Assembly: GCA_900550455.1 (NCBI GenBank)
Contig: URSE01000005.1
Location: forward strand, 1-34,139
Direction: 5' to 3'
DNA from: an uncultured Veillonella sp.
Lineage (GTDB): Bacteria > Bacillota > Negativicutes > Veillonellales > Veillonellaceae
Length of the DNA: 34,139 nucleotides
The notes under the pieces were generated by a model. The model ran no database searches, was not told the DNA's origin, and saw nothing but the letters and a program-made list of their open reading frames with translations. Every line of letters begins with the position of its first letter. Position 1 is the first letter of the stretch. Shown here one piece after another: positions 7,297 to 15,888 of this stretch. The position numbers and the translations under genes were made by a program.

Positions 7297-8280
7297 TTAC
7301 TTATAGTCCACTGCTTTTGTGAGCAAGTCTTGTGGCAAGCTCAAGCCCAATTGAGCCAACTTATCCTTATTGACAACCAACTTGAGTTCGCTTTGCGTTT
7401 CAATTGGCATATCTTCTGGTTTAGCTTCCCCTTTGAGGATCTTAGCTGCCATGACGCCTGCTTGATAGCCCAATTTTTCATAGTCTACTGTGTAAGAAGC
7501 GACAGCGCCACCCTTCATTTGGTTTTCTTCCGCTGGGAAGACAGGAATCTTGGCTCCATCAGTAATAGCTACCAAATTACCGATAGCTGATGCTACCACG
7601 TTATCCGTTGGTGTATAGATGGCATCAACACCTTGAGCCACTAGGTTTTGTGCCGCTTGTTGAATATCGTTGACATTGGATACAGTCACTTCTACCACTT
7701 CAACGCCCTTAGTAGCGGCATAGGCTTTCATCTTGTCCACTTGAATTTGGGAGTTCACTTCAGAAGAGGAGTAAACGGTACCAATTTTCTTAGTCCCTGG
7801 TTTGATAGCCAAGATCAAGTCCACTTGCTTATCCACTGGGCTCATATCGGATGTACCTGTTACGTTGGTCCCAGGTTTTTGATTGTCTTTTACCAACTTA
7901 GCTTGTACGTAATCGGTGATGGCCGTCCCTACAATAGGAATATCATGAGAGGCATTAGCCATAGTTTGGGCTGCTGGTGTAGCAATCGCTAACACCAAGT
8001 CCTTGCGATCAGAGGTAAAGCGTTGGGCGATGGAATTGAGGTTGGATTGATCAGCCTGTGCATTTTGCTGATCAATTTCCACTGTTTCCCCTTCTTTATA
8101 GCCATTATCAGCTAAGCCTTGTACAAAGCCTTTATTAGCCGCATCAAGGGCTGGATGCTCTACCAATTGAATGACACCTACGTGTTTTACATTGGACCCA
8201 GGTCCATTACCACAGCCCGCCAGGCCTACAAGAGCGCAGGCGCCAAGGGCTAACATCATCATATTACGCTTCCAATTCAC
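7297..8280 (-). CDS. ABC substrate-binding lipoprotein, first of a tandem pair
   Basis: Periplasmic binding lipoprotein of the ABC_sub_bind family, 327 residues, first gene of the importer operon. Signal peptide with lipobox GLAGC, lipidated Cys23. It uses a GTG start at 8280 with an AGGAG site about nine bases before. Shared family blocks are GVIQLVEHPALDAANKGF, AIATPAAQTMAN, VGTAITDYV and YSSSEVNSQ. Compared with its neighbour, the C-lobe reads EENQMKGGAVASYTVDY after IPVFPA, the clearest difference between the two. A strong promoter stands in front. Relatives bind aromatic amino acids, but no T-box leader is present, so the ligand stays open. Confidence 0.93.
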   Translation of the reverse strand: MNWKRNMMMLALGACALVGLAGCGNGPGSNVKHVGVIQLVEHPALDAANKGFVQGLADNGYKEGETVEIDQQNAQADQSNLNSIAQRFTSDRKDLVLAIATPAAQTMANASHDIPIVGTAITDYVQAKLVKDNQKPGTNVTGTSDMSPVDKQVDLILAIKPGTKKIGTVYSSSEVNSQIQVDKMKAYAATKGVEVVEVTVSNVNDIQQAAQNLVAQGVDAIYTPTDNVVASAIGNLVAITDGAKIPVFPAEENQMKGGAVASYTVDYEKLGYQAGVMAAKILKGEAKPEDMPIETQSELKLVVNKDKLAQLGLSLPQDLLTKAVDYK

Positions 8281-8319
8281 GAATATAACTCCTCTCCACT
8301 ATTACTGTAACTTCTTTTT

Positions 8320-8348
8320 ATTATACGAGTTACCACGGACCCCTACAA
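8320..8348 (-). promoter_or_regulatory. Promoter of the ABC importer operon
   Basis: -35 TTGTAG (8343-8348), 17-bp spacer, perfect -10 TATAAT (8320-8325) on the minus strand, followed by a short leader to the GTG start at 8280. Confidence 0.75.
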
Positions 8349-8362
8349 GGGATAGCTTGTAG
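8343..8362. promoter_or_regulatory. Inverted repeat over the importer -35 (candidate operator)
   Basis: CTACAAG and CTTGTAG, 7-bp arms separated by six bases, one arm overlapping the -35 hexamer. A repressor site at this position could block polymerase. The binding protein is unknown. Confidence 0.4.
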
Positions 8363-8411
8363 AAAGCCTTGCAGGAATAATTTTTTCTCTACCAAATTAG
8401 GTAACCACACC

Positions 8412-9803
8412 TTATAAAGATTGGTTGGCTGCTTGTAAGAAAGCTATGTAGCACTTCTTAGCTTCGTAGATATCTGCCTTGGAAGTTACTTCCCAAGGGG
8501 CATGCATAGACAAGACAGCCACACCGCAGTCGATGACATTCATCCCATAGAGAGCCATGATATAGGCAATAGTACCGCCCCCGCCTAGGTCAACCTTGCC
8601 CAGCTCAGCCGTTTGGAAGGTCACCTTGTGGTCGTCCATAATCCGACGGATAAAGCCCATATATTCCGCATTAGCGTCATTAGATCCGGACTTACCGCGA
8701 GAACCAGTGAATTTATTAAATACAACGCCCATGCCTAAGAAGGAGGCATTTTTCTTTTCAAAGGCAGATGCATAAAGCGGGTCATAACCAGCGCTCACAT
8801 CAGAGGAGAGCATGCGAGAATTTTCCAAGGTCCGACGCACTGCCAGATTGGATTCTTTACCTAACAAGGCCAAGACTTCAGCTAGGGCATTTTCAAAGAA
8901 TTTAGACTGCATACCCGTAGCCCCCATGGATCCGATTTCTTCCTTGTCTACCAAGAGACAACATGTGGTGCGGTCCACTTTATCTACCTCAAGCATAGCC
9001 ACCAAGGAGGTATAGGCGCAAACGCGGTCATCTTGACCATAGGCCATAATCATAGACCGGTCAAAGCCCATTTCGCGTGCCTTACCAGCAGGAACGATTT
9101 CCAATTCCGCAGACATGAGGTCTTCTTCGGCGAACCCATAGTCTTCTTCAAAGATGCGGTTGATAAACTTGGTAACCCCTTCCTTGAGTTCTCCTTTAAC
9201 AGGTTGGGACCCAATGAGAAGGTCCAAATTTTCCCCTTCGATTACCTTGGCCGCATTCTTTTGCATTTGTTCTTGCCCAAGATGAGGCAAGAGGTCTGTA
9301 ATGCAGAAAACTGGATCCGTATCCTTTTCCCCGATAGCCATGGTCACCTTGCTGCCATCCTTCTTGACAACTACCCCATGAATAGCCAAGGGCATAGCCA
9401 CCCATTGGTATTTCTTGATACCCCCATAGTAGTGGGTATCCCAGAAGAGAAGATTGGAATCTTCATATTGGGGGTTTTGTTTTACATCAATGCGCGGCGA
9501 GTCGATGTGGGCCCCTAAAATGTTGAGCCCTTCTTCTATATCTTGTCGACCGATAGTAAAGAGGGCAATGGACTTATCCATGTGAACATAATACACCTTG
9601 TCCCCTGCCTTAAGTGCAGTCCCCTCTTTCACCAAGTCTATAAGATTTTTATAGCCTTTTTCTTGGGCTGCTGCTACAGCTTGTACAATGCACTCTCGTT
9701 CAGTTTTCCCATTGTCTAGGAAAGAACGATATCCATCGGCTAAGTCATTGACCTTCTTAAGATCTGTTTTTGTGTAATTATGCCAAGCGTATTTACGTTC
9801 CAT
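8412..9803 (-). CDS. M18-family zinc aminopeptidase (aminopeptidase 1 type)
   Basis: Cytosolic dinuclear-zinc aminopeptidase, 463 residues, of the longer M18 branch found in clostridia and Thermotoga. Metal and catalytic motifs are in place: GAHIDSPR (His99, Asp101), GQDDRVCAY, DKEEIGSMG (general base and ligand Glu pair), LSSDVSAGYDP, and C-terminal SMHAPWE. It releases N-terminal residues from small peptides. It is the last gene of the nrdR-heptose operon, three bases after the exonuclease. No strong terminator follows; only a weak GGTTACC hairpin is seen. A second M18 enzyme of the other branch is at 23.6-24.8 kb. Confidence 0.93.
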   Translation of the reverse strand: MERKYAWHNYTKTDLKKVNDLADGYRSFLDNGKTERECIVQAVAAAQEKGYKNLIDLVKEGTALKAGDKVYYVHMDKSIALFTIGRQDIEEGLNILGAHIDSPRIDVKQNPQYEDSNLLFWDTHYYGGIKKYQWVAMPLAIHGVVVKKDGSKVTMAIGEKDTDPVFCITDLLPHLGQEQMQKNAAKVIEGENLDLLIGSQPVKGELKEGVTKFINRIFEEDYGFAEEDLMSAELEIVPAGKAREMGFDRSMIMAYGQDDRVCAYTSLVAMLEVDKVDRTTCCLLVDKEEIGSMGATGMQSKFFENALAEVLALLGKESNLAVRRTLENSRMLSSDVSAGYDPLYASAFEKKNASFLGMGVVFNKFTGSRGKSGSNDANAEYMGFIRRIMDDHKVTFQTAELGKVDLGGGGTIAYIMALYGMNVIDCGVAVLSMHAPWEVTSKADIYEAKKCYIAFLQAANQSL

Positions 9804-9806
9804 AAT

Positions 9807-10778
9807 CTATCCTTTCTGGCCTAAGGCCTTGCGTTCTAAATAGCGACGTTCTTTTTCTTCATTAATACGGGCCTTTTCCTTATAGTAGGCCTTGATTTCC
9901 TCCGTCGTATGGGTCAGCATCTTGGTGACATAATACTTGCGATCACCTCGCCCCGCCTGATAGCGGCCGACCTTCCAGAGGACGGCAAAGTCCTTGTGCT
10001 TAGGACAGGTCCCTATAGACAGGTGCTTGTCTCCCGTCATGTGCTCCCTCTTCTGAAGTACTAAGGGAGCCTGACAATAAGGACAATGGGCTATGCGTAC
10101 CCGTCGGTCCCGGAGAACCCGCCGTTTATCGTCAAAGTTATCATAGACGAAAAAGCTAAGGCTTTGCGGAAATAGGAAGGGATTGGGTGCCCCCTTCTTC
10201 ATAGTTTCATAGTGCTCAATGCCCTGCTTGAGGGGAATATGCTTGCATATATCCGCGGTAAAGTAGGCATCATTGAGGGCATCATGGGCCTTGCGGTTAC
10301 CCTTAGATAGGCCCAGTTCTTCTAGCGCACCCTCTACGGACACCTGCTTGGCATCCCCATGCATTTCGTAGGCATAAATCAGTTGGGCGTCAAACCAAGC
10401 CGGCAAGATGGTCTTTTGCATCTTGTGGAGCATAAGGTTTTCCCGCAGGATAAGCATATCATCCGCTCCCCAGGATAGGAGAATTGCATCCTGTCCACAC
10501 CAGGTCATGAAGTGGTGAAAGGCCGCCTGAAAGAGGACGCCACGCTTGAGGTCTTCCCCTGTAATGCCCGTCAACTCAGCCACATGTTTATGCATATACT
10601 TGAGGTATTGTGGCTTGACCATCATAGTGAACTTGTCGATGGGTTCTAGCTCATGATTCAGTTTTACCGCCCCAATTTGGATAATTTCCCCAGCGAGAGC
10701 CATTTTAGCCCGTTTCATAAAGGAAATATCATTGGCGTAGGGCTGATTCCATTCCAAGTCAAATATGATGTAATGCAT
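9807..10778 (-). CDS. DEDDh 3'-5' exonuclease with C-terminal zinc ribbon
   Basis: Exonuclease of the RNase T/KapD type, 323 residues. DEDDh residues: Asp7 and Glu9 in IIFDLEWNQ, Asp106/Asp107 in SWGADD, and His165 with Asp170 in KAHDALNDA. It thus has the metal-dependent nuclease fold in the first 180 residues. Beyond this, Cys232-Cys235 (HCPYC) and Cys258-His261 (TCPKH) form a likely zinc ribbon followed by a Lys/Arg-rich tail that may bind nucleic acid. The substrate (RNA or DNA) cannot be told. It is three bases after the heptosyltransferase and three before the peptidase, clearly co-transcribed. Confidence 0.85.
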   Translation of the reverse strand: MHYIIFDLEWNQPYANDISFMKRAKMALAGEIIQIGAVKLNHELEPIDKFTMMVKPQYLKYMHKHVAELTGITGEDLKRGVLFQAAFHHFMTWCGQDAILLSWGADDMLILRENLMLHKMQKTILPAWFDAQLIYAYEMHGDAKQVSVEGALEELGLSKGNRKAHDALNDAYFTADICKHIPLKQGIEHYETMKKGAPNPFLFPQSLSFFVYDNFDDKRRVLRDRRVRIAHCPYCQAPLVLQKREHMTGDKHLSIGTCPKHKDFAVLWKVGRYQAGRGDRKYYVTKMLTHTTEEIKAYYKEKARINEEKERRYLERKALGQKG

Positions 10779-10781
10779 AGT

Positions 10782-11822
10782 CTATTTTATATCTTCTAAT
10801 AGTTGATTAGCCGCCTCTATCACCTGGTCTTGGGTGATAACGGAAATCCCCTTATAGTGACCTTCCTTGATAATCTGCTTCATAGATTTACCAATTTCAT
10901 AGTGATCCATGGATTCCAAGATGATAGCTCTCGCCTTGTAGGGACCATAGAACATAGGGTTAGATGGTCCATAGAGGGCTACAATTGGCACTCCCTGGCT
11001 GATGGCCACATGCATAGGGCCTGAGTCATTAGTAATAATCAGAGAACAGGCCTTCATCGCTGCTGCCAGTTGACCAATCGAAAAGTGGCCAGTAGCCACG
11101 ATGGGTTGGGTCTTCATCTGCCCTACCACCTCTTGAACCATATCCTGGTCCATAGGCCCTCCAAAGAAGACTGGCTTATAGCCCTTGGCTGCAAAGTAGT
11201 CAGCTACAGCGCCAAATCGCTCTTTGGGCCACCGTTTTTCTACGACCGCTGACCCCACATTAAAGCCGATTAGCTTATCACCCTCTTGAAGCCCTTGTTC
11301 CTTGTAAAAAAGTTTGGCCGCCTCTTCCCAGGCTGGACAGGTAGATATATGTAATCCATGGTTATCCGTGTCAGTCACACCCAGTTGTTCTAAGATGTTG
11401 ATATACATATCCGCCGCGTGACGAGTCTTACGGTCAAGACGGGTATATTTAGTCATGAAAGGCCGGAAGAGGAAGTGGCTCATACCAGTCGTTACTTTAG
11501 CGCCTACCTTCCAAGCCAAGTAGGAGGTACGCTCATTGGGGTGGATGTTGATGAGAATATCCGGTTGTCCCTTGGCATTAATTTCCTTGGCCACTTGATT
11601 GAGGCCAGCAATGGAATTATGCCGCCCCTTCTTATCCACCAGGATGAGGTCATCAATATAGGGGTTATACTTCATGACATCTTGAAGTTTCTCATCCATC
11701 ACATAGGTGATGTGGCTATTCGGCGCTGCCTTGCGGAGAACTTCCAAGAAAGGGGTGGTCAAAATGACATCCCCTAGGTGCATGAGGAAGGTGACAACGA
11801 TGCGTTTATGATTGAGTTCCAT
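10782..11822 (-). CDS. Glycosyltransferase family 9 (LPS heptosyltransferase)
   Basis: GT9 enzyme, 346 residues, transferring heptose from ADP-heptose to the LPS inner core at the cytoplasmic face of the inner membrane. Motifs: an N-terminal FLMHLGDVILTTPFLEVLR acceptor-side helix and, in the C-terminal donor domain, IGFNVGSAVVEKRWP, FFGGPMDQ and ITNDSGPMHVAISQGVP. Its start overlaps the end of the upstream waaC-like gene by 17 bases, preceded by AGGAGGAGGGGC. Most likely the second heptosyltransferase (WaaF/WaaQ-like), but the exact linkage cannot be assigned. Confidence 0.88.
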   Translation of the reverse strand: MELNHKRIVVTFLMHLGDVILTTPFLEVLRKAAPNSHITYVMDEKLQDVMKYNPYIDDLILVDKKGRHNSIAGLNQVAKEINAKGQPDILINIHPNERTSYLAWKVGAKVTTGMSHFLFRPFMTKYTRLDRKTRHAADMYINILEQLGVTDTDNHGLHISTCPAWEEAAKLFYKEQGLQEGDKLIGFNVGSAVVEKRWPKERFGAVADYFAAKGYKPVFFGGPMDQDMVQEVVGQMKTQPIVATGHFSIGQLAAAMKACSLIITNDSGPMHVAISQGVPIVALYGPSNPMFYGPYKARAIILESMDHYEIGKSMKQIIKEGHYKGISVITQDQVIEAANQLLEDIK

Positions 11823-12855
11823 GCCCCTCCTCCTTTACCTTTTGATAAGCCTCCCAAACGGAGTCCACAGAAATATGGCCCATACAGTCCGGATCCTTAA
11901 CCAGTGGCTCTTTGGCCGTTGCCCTAGAAGTCGGCGACTGGATGATATGAACATGGTCACCCCCATAGGGGCCAGTCCGGTCTGGCGATGTGGTGCCGTA
12001 CATGGCGATAAGAGGCTTCTTAAGGGCATTGGCTAGGTGAAGAGGCCCCGTATCAGCCGAAATATAGAGTTTACTAGCCCCAATTAGCTCAATCAGTTCT
12101 GGTAAGCTCGTATGCCCTGTTAAGTCGATGAGGCGAGGATCTTCCACTAGATCCAAAATGGATTGGGACTTTTGGCAATCATCAGGAGACCCCATAAGGA
12201 CTACCCACTGCCCCTGGTCTAAGAAGCGCTTGATGAGTTCCGCATAATGAGAAACAGGCCATTCCTTAAGAGCCCAGCGGGCACCTGGAGCAATGACGAT
12301 ATAGTCCCCCTTATCGATAGCTACTTCCGGCAGGCCTTGAGCCATTAACTTGCGTTTGACCTCTAAGGCATCCTTCTGACTTCTAGATAGAGGAAAGACG
12401 AGATCTTGAACCTGACCACCTAAGGCCCTGACCGTATCCAAGTAGCGCTCGATAACATGGTCGTACTTATGGTCACCCACCAGAGCCTTATTAACCAATT
12501 GAGACCCTTCCCGCAGTTCCCAATAGCCATACCGCTCAGGGGCTCCAGAACAAAAGGATACAAGAGCCGATTTAGCAATACATTGAAGGTCCAAGGTCAT
12601 ATCAAAGTGACGACTATGGAGGTCCTTCCAGAGCTTTCGTATATAGGAAAGGGACTTGAGCCCCTTCTTTTCTACCAATATAACCTCATCAATCCAAGGC
12701 TTGCCCGGTAAAATATGCGCAAATTGAGGGTGTACAGCCCAGGTAATCTTGGCGTGAGGAAGGTTTTGACGAAGGGCATAGAGGGTTGGTAAGGCATGAA
12801 TAATATCCCCTAAGGAAGACATCTTGATGATGAGTATATTCTGGTAGTCCTTCAT
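11806..12855 (-). CDS. waaC: LPS heptosyltransferase I-like (GT9)
   Basis: GT9 enzyme of 349 residues, similar to WaaC, which adds the first L-glycero-D-manno-heptose to Kdo of lipid A-Kdo. N-terminal motif ILIIKMSSLGDIIHALPTLY carries the catalytic Asp context of WaaC. The C-terminal donor half has IAPGARWALKEWP, LMGSPDD, ISADTGPLHLANAL and MYGTTSPDRTGPYG. Start taken at 12855 (MKDYQN), whose ATG shares bases with the gmhB stop (TAATG) and has an AGGAGA site; an in-frame ATG ten codons upstream adds only an Arg-rich extension. The order gmhB-waaC fits one pathway. WaaC rather than another GT9 member is probable, not proven. Confidence 0.85.
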   Translation of the reverse strand: MKDYQNILIIKMSSLGDIIHALPTLYALRQNLPHAKITWAVHPQFAHILPGKPWIDEVILVEKKGLKSLSYIRKLWKDLHSRHFDMTLDLQCIAKSALVSFCSGAPERYGYWELREGSQLVNKALVGDHKYDHVIERYLDTVRALGGQVQDLVFPLSRSQKDALEVKRKLMAQGLPEVAIDKGDYIVIAPGARWALKEWPVSHYAELIKRFLDQGQWVVLMGSPDDCQKSQSILDLVEDPRLIDLTGHTSLPELIELIGASKLYISADTGPLHLANALKKPLIAMYGTTSPDRTGPYGGDHVHIIQSPTSRATAKEPLVKDPDCMGHISVDSVWEAYQKVKEEGHGTQS

Positions 12856-13370
12856 TAGATATCTTCTCCTTCTTCTCGTAAACAAGACCTTACAAAATCC
12901 AGCATAGATCCTCCCTCAAAAAGATAGCCTCGAATGCCTGCGGCCTGAGCGGCCTCTACATCCCGTTGTGAATCACCAATTAAAAATGATTTCTGTGAAT
13001 CTATGGCATGCTCTCTCATAGCCTGTAAGAGCATACCTGGTTTGGGCTTGCGGCAGTCACAATCTATGGCATATTGGGCCACGACCCCATCCTTGTGGTG
13101 CGGGCAATAATAAAAGGCCTCTATAGGCGCTCCAGCAGCGGTCAAAATGTCATTCATATGTCGATGCAAGGTATTCACATCGTCTTCTCCGTAATAGCCT
13201 CGAGCAACTCCACTTTGATTGGTTACCACTATGAGCTTATAGCCATGCCGAACAGCTAAGGCCAAACCCTCTTGGGCTCCCTCTACAAAGCGTAAGTCTT
13301 CTAGGCGGTGCAAATACCCAGTGTCCACATTGATGACACCATCTCGATCGAGAAATAAGACCTTATCCAT
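12855..13370 (-). CDS. gmhB: D-glycero-D-manno-heptose-1,7-bisphosphate 7-phosphatase
   Basis: HAD-superfamily phosphatase of 171 residues that removes the 7-phosphate in ADP-heptose synthesis. Catalytic pair Asp8/Asp10 in FLDRDGVIN, motif II TNQSGVARGYY, the zinc-binding loop YYCPHHKDG...DCDCRKPKPGM typical of GmhB, and motif IV LIGDSQRDVEAA. Start set at 13370 (MDKVLFL), because the upstream in-frame ATG lies within its AGGAGT ribosome site. It follows hldD after a 71-base gap with a hairpin and ends coupled to waaC. Confidence 0.95.
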   Translation of the reverse strand: MDKVLFLDRDGVINVDTGYLHRLEDLRFVEGAQEGLALAVRHGYKLIVVTNQSGVARGYYGEDDVNTLHRHMNDILTAAGAPIEAFYYCPHHKDGVVAQYAIDCDCRKPKPGMLLQAMREHAIDSQKSFLIGDSQRDVEAAQAAGIRGYLFEGGSMLDFVRSCLREEGEDI

Positions 13371-13394
13371 AGAACTCCTCATACACGTAAAGTG

Positions 13395-13419
13395 GAGGAG
13401 GCTAATGCCTAGCCCCCTC
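13395..13419 (-). other. Intercistronic hairpin between hldD and gmhB
   Basis: Ten-pair stem GAGGGGGCTA / TAGCCTCCTC (one G-U) with a five-base loop, no U-tract. It sits in the only sizeable gap of the operon, so it probably affects stability or partial termination, or RNA processing. Confidence 0.6.
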
Positions 13420-13441
13420 AGTCTTACAGACCTATTACTTA

Positions 13442-14410
13442 CTAGCGTCGAATATAGCCTTCATTGTTTTCCAACAATTCACAGTATTCTGCTACAGCAT
13501 CTTCCATCTTGGTAAAGCCTTTATCATAGCCTACGGACATCAACTTAGTGGTATCCGCTTCTGTGAAGGATTGGTATTTGCCCTTCAAGACTTCAGGGAA
13601 TGGGATGTAGGTAATCTTACCCTTGCCTGCGTAGTCAATAACAGCTTGCATGAATTGGTTAAAGGTATGAGCATGACCCGTACCGCAGTTAAATACGCCT
13701 GACAATTCAGGGTGTTCCCAGAAGAAGAGGTTGACGTTAACCACGTCTTTTACATAGATAAAATCACGGGTTTGACCGCCATTTTCATAGCCGTCAGTCC
13801 CCTCAAAGAGGGTAATTTCCCCTGTTTCTTGGTTCTTGTAGAACATTTGGCGAACGAGAGAGGCCATCTTGTCCTTGTGGCATTCGTTAGGGCCGTATAC
13901 ATTAAAGTAACGAAGGCCTACCACTTGGGATTCTAGTTGGTTTTCAAACTTACGCACATAGCGGTCCATGAGAAGCTTAGAGTAAGCATACGGGTTCAAA
14001 GCCTCTTCGCATTCCGGATCTTCACGGAAGCCATTACGGCCATAACCATAGGTGGATGCAGAAGACGCATAGATGAAAGGAATGCGGTGATCTTGGCAAT
14101 AGTGGAAGAGATTACGGGATCCTTCATAGTTGTTATGCATCATATAACGGCCATTGTATTCCATGGTATCGGAGCAAGCACCATTGTGGAAAACAACATC
14201 GATAGGACCACAATCAAATGTGCCATCAGCAATAGCTTGGTCAAAGTCGATGCAATCGATGTAATCAAAGTAATCCAAGTTGGTCAAGTTACGGGCTTTA
14301 CGACCATCTGTCAAATCATCCACGATGATGATGTCATTACGGCCTCGTTCGTTAAGAGCCTTAACCAAATTAGAACCAATAAAACCGGCCCCGCCTGTTA
14401 CGATAATCAT
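13442..14410 (-). CDS. hldD: ADP-L-glycero-D-manno-heptose 6-epimerase
   Basis: Extended short-chain dehydrogenase, 322 residues, converting ADP-D-glycero- to ADP-L-glycero-D-manno-heptose, the last step before transfer to LPS. Rossmann motif TGGAGFIGSN (residues 5-14), Asp31/Asp32 after the second strand, NAD-site SSASTYG, and catalytic YxxxK as Tyr141/Lys145 in NPYAYSKLL. The stretch LRYFNVYGPNE and the C-terminal TEADTTKLMSVGY agree with HldD rather than general UDP-sugar epimerases. Its ATG overlaps the hldE stop by four bases. Confidence 0.96.
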   Translation of the reverse strand: MIIVTGGAGFIGSNLVKALNERGRNDIIIVDDLTDGRKARNLTNLDYFDYIDCIDFDQAIADGTFDCGPIDVVFHNGACSDTMEYNGRYMMHNNYEGSRNLFHYCQDHRIPFIYASSASTYGYGRNGFREDPECEEALNPYAYSKLLMDRYVRKFENQLESQVVGLRYFNVYGPNECHKDKMASLVRQMFYKNQETGEITLFEGTDGYENGGQTRDFIYVKDVVNVNLFFWEHPELSGVFNCGTGHAHTFNQFMQAVIDYAGKGKITYIPFPEVLKGKYQSFTEADTTKLMSVGYDKGFTKMEDAVAEYCELLENNEGYIRR

Positions 14411-15888
14411 AATTTATCCTCCTTAGCTAAGTTAGCTATTTTATTTACCACATTGGTAGTCGAATATCCTTCTTTAAAGGATAGAATTTGTACGGAATCA
14501 ACAAAATCACGGCCAATGACTTGGTCAGGTTGATAATCGCCCCCCTTGACCAAAATATTTGGACGGATGGCCTCTAAAAGCTCGGCTGGTGTATCTTCTT
14601 CAAAGATGACTACCCCATCCACACAAGCAAGAGCGCTCAAGAGATAGGCCCGGTCAGCTTCTGCTACCAAGGGCCGTGTAGGCCCCTTGAGGCGGCCTAC
14701 AGAAGCATCGGAATTAAGACCAATAATGAGGTGGTCACCCAACTGGGCAGCCTCCTGCAAGTAGGTCACATGACCCCGATGGAGGATATCAAAGCAGCCA
14801 TTGGTAAAGACCACTGTATCCCCCCTGTCTTGCCACTGGCTAACCAGGTCCTTCATTTCCTCACGGCTATAGAGGGACTTTTGTACCACCTTGCCCTCTT
14901 GCAAAGATTTCCAAAGGTCAATGAGCTCTTGCCGATGGATTGGATAGGTCCCTACCTTGGAGACTACGATTCCAGCGGCTCCATTGGCCACATGAAGGGC
15001 TGTCCGCATAGACAGGCCAGAGGCAATGGCACATATCATCATGGCCACCACCGTATCACCGGCGCCAGACACATCAAAAACATCTTGCTGGGTCGCTGGA
15101 TTATGCCAGGTACGGCCATCCTTGGCTATGATAGAAATCCCCTGTTCCGATCGAGTAGCAATGACATATTGAAGGTCATTATTGGCCAGGACTTCCTTAG
15201 CCGCCTCTACTACATGTTGGTCATCGTTGATCACGGGATGGCCCACTCGCTCGGATAGTTCTTTTACATTAGGGGTAATGAAGCTAGCCCCATTGTACTT
15301 ATCCCATCGGGTCCCCTTTGGATCCACAATGGTAGGAATACCATGCTGGTTAGCCATAGCAAAGACTTGGGCCAGGACAGAATCCGTGCAAACTCCCTTG
15401 CCGTAGTCAGATACAACAATGCCGTCGAGACCTGATTGGCAGAGCTTAGACAGCCAACTGATGAGAACCTTCTCTTCCTCCTCATTCACGTCGCGAATGG
15501 TTTCGAAGTCCAGGCGCATCATCTGTTGCCGGGCCCCTAAAATCCGCATTTTAGTGATAGTCGACCGGTTCTCAGAGGTCACGAGACCGACCCTATCGAT
15601 GTGGTTTTGGTCTAAGAGATCCCTAAGAAGGCGGCCATGGTCATCTTGACCTGCTACCCCCCCAAGGAAGACTTGGGTGTCCAATTGAGCAAGGTTAGCC
15701 GCCACATTGGCTGCCCCACCTAGGACTTCTTTCATATGATCCACCCGGTTAACTGGCACCGGTGCTTCTGGAGAGATACGATTCACATCCCCGAATACGT
15801 AGCGGTCCACCATGAGGTCACCGATGACCGCTATACGAAGCTTAGGAAGGCTGTCATGCAAGAAATTGTTGATGGTTTTCTTAATCAT
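14407..15888 (-). CDS. hldE: Bifunctional heptose-7-phosphate kinase / heptose-1-phosphate adenylyltransferase
   Basis: Two-domain enzyme of 493 residues, E. coli HldE size (477) plus a few. Residues 1-330 are a PfkB-type kinase: GDLMVDRYVFGDVNRISPEA, GGAANVAANLAQL, and DVSGAGDTV with catalytic Asp278. Residues about 350-493 are a nucleotidyltransferase: FTNGCFDILHRGH (361-373, HxGH signature), GLNSDASVGRLKGPTRP and LVKGGDY. It phosphorylates C1 and then adds AMP, the second and fourth steps around GmhB. The start overlaps the gmhA end by eight bases. Confidence 0.97.
   Translation of the reverse strand: MIKKTINNFLHDSLPKLRIAVIGDLMVDRYVFGDVNRISPEAPVPVNRVDHMKEVLGGAANVAANLAQLDTQVFLGGVAGQDDHGRLLRDLLDQNHIDRVGLVTSENRSTITKMRILGARQQMMRLDFETIRDVNEEEEKVLISWLSKLCQSGLDGIVVSDYGKGVCTDSVLAQVFAMANQHGIPTIVDPKGTRWDKYNGASFITPNVKELSERVGHPVINDDQHVVEAAKEVLANNDLQYVIATRSEQGISIIAKDGRTWHNPATQQDVFDVSGAGDTVVAMMICAIASGLSMRTALHVANGAAGIVVSKVGTYPIHRQELIDLWKSLQEGKVVQKSLYSREEMKDLVSQWQDRGDTVVFTNGCFDILHRGHVTYLQEAAQLGDHLIIGLNSDASVGRLKGPTRPLVAEADRAYLLSALACVDGVVIFEEDTPAELLEAIRPNILVKGGDYQPDQVIGRDFVDSVQILSFKEGYSTTNVVNKIANLAKEDKL

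Noticed and set aside
8281..8411. T-box or other riboswitch before the ABC importer
   Set aside because: The leader from the predicted start is only about 35 nt, with no T-box sequence or antiterminator.
12855..12885. Longer waaC start with an Arg-rich extension
   Set aside because: The upstream ATG lies within gmhB without a good ribosome site, and the RRRRR stretch is not part of GT9 proteins.
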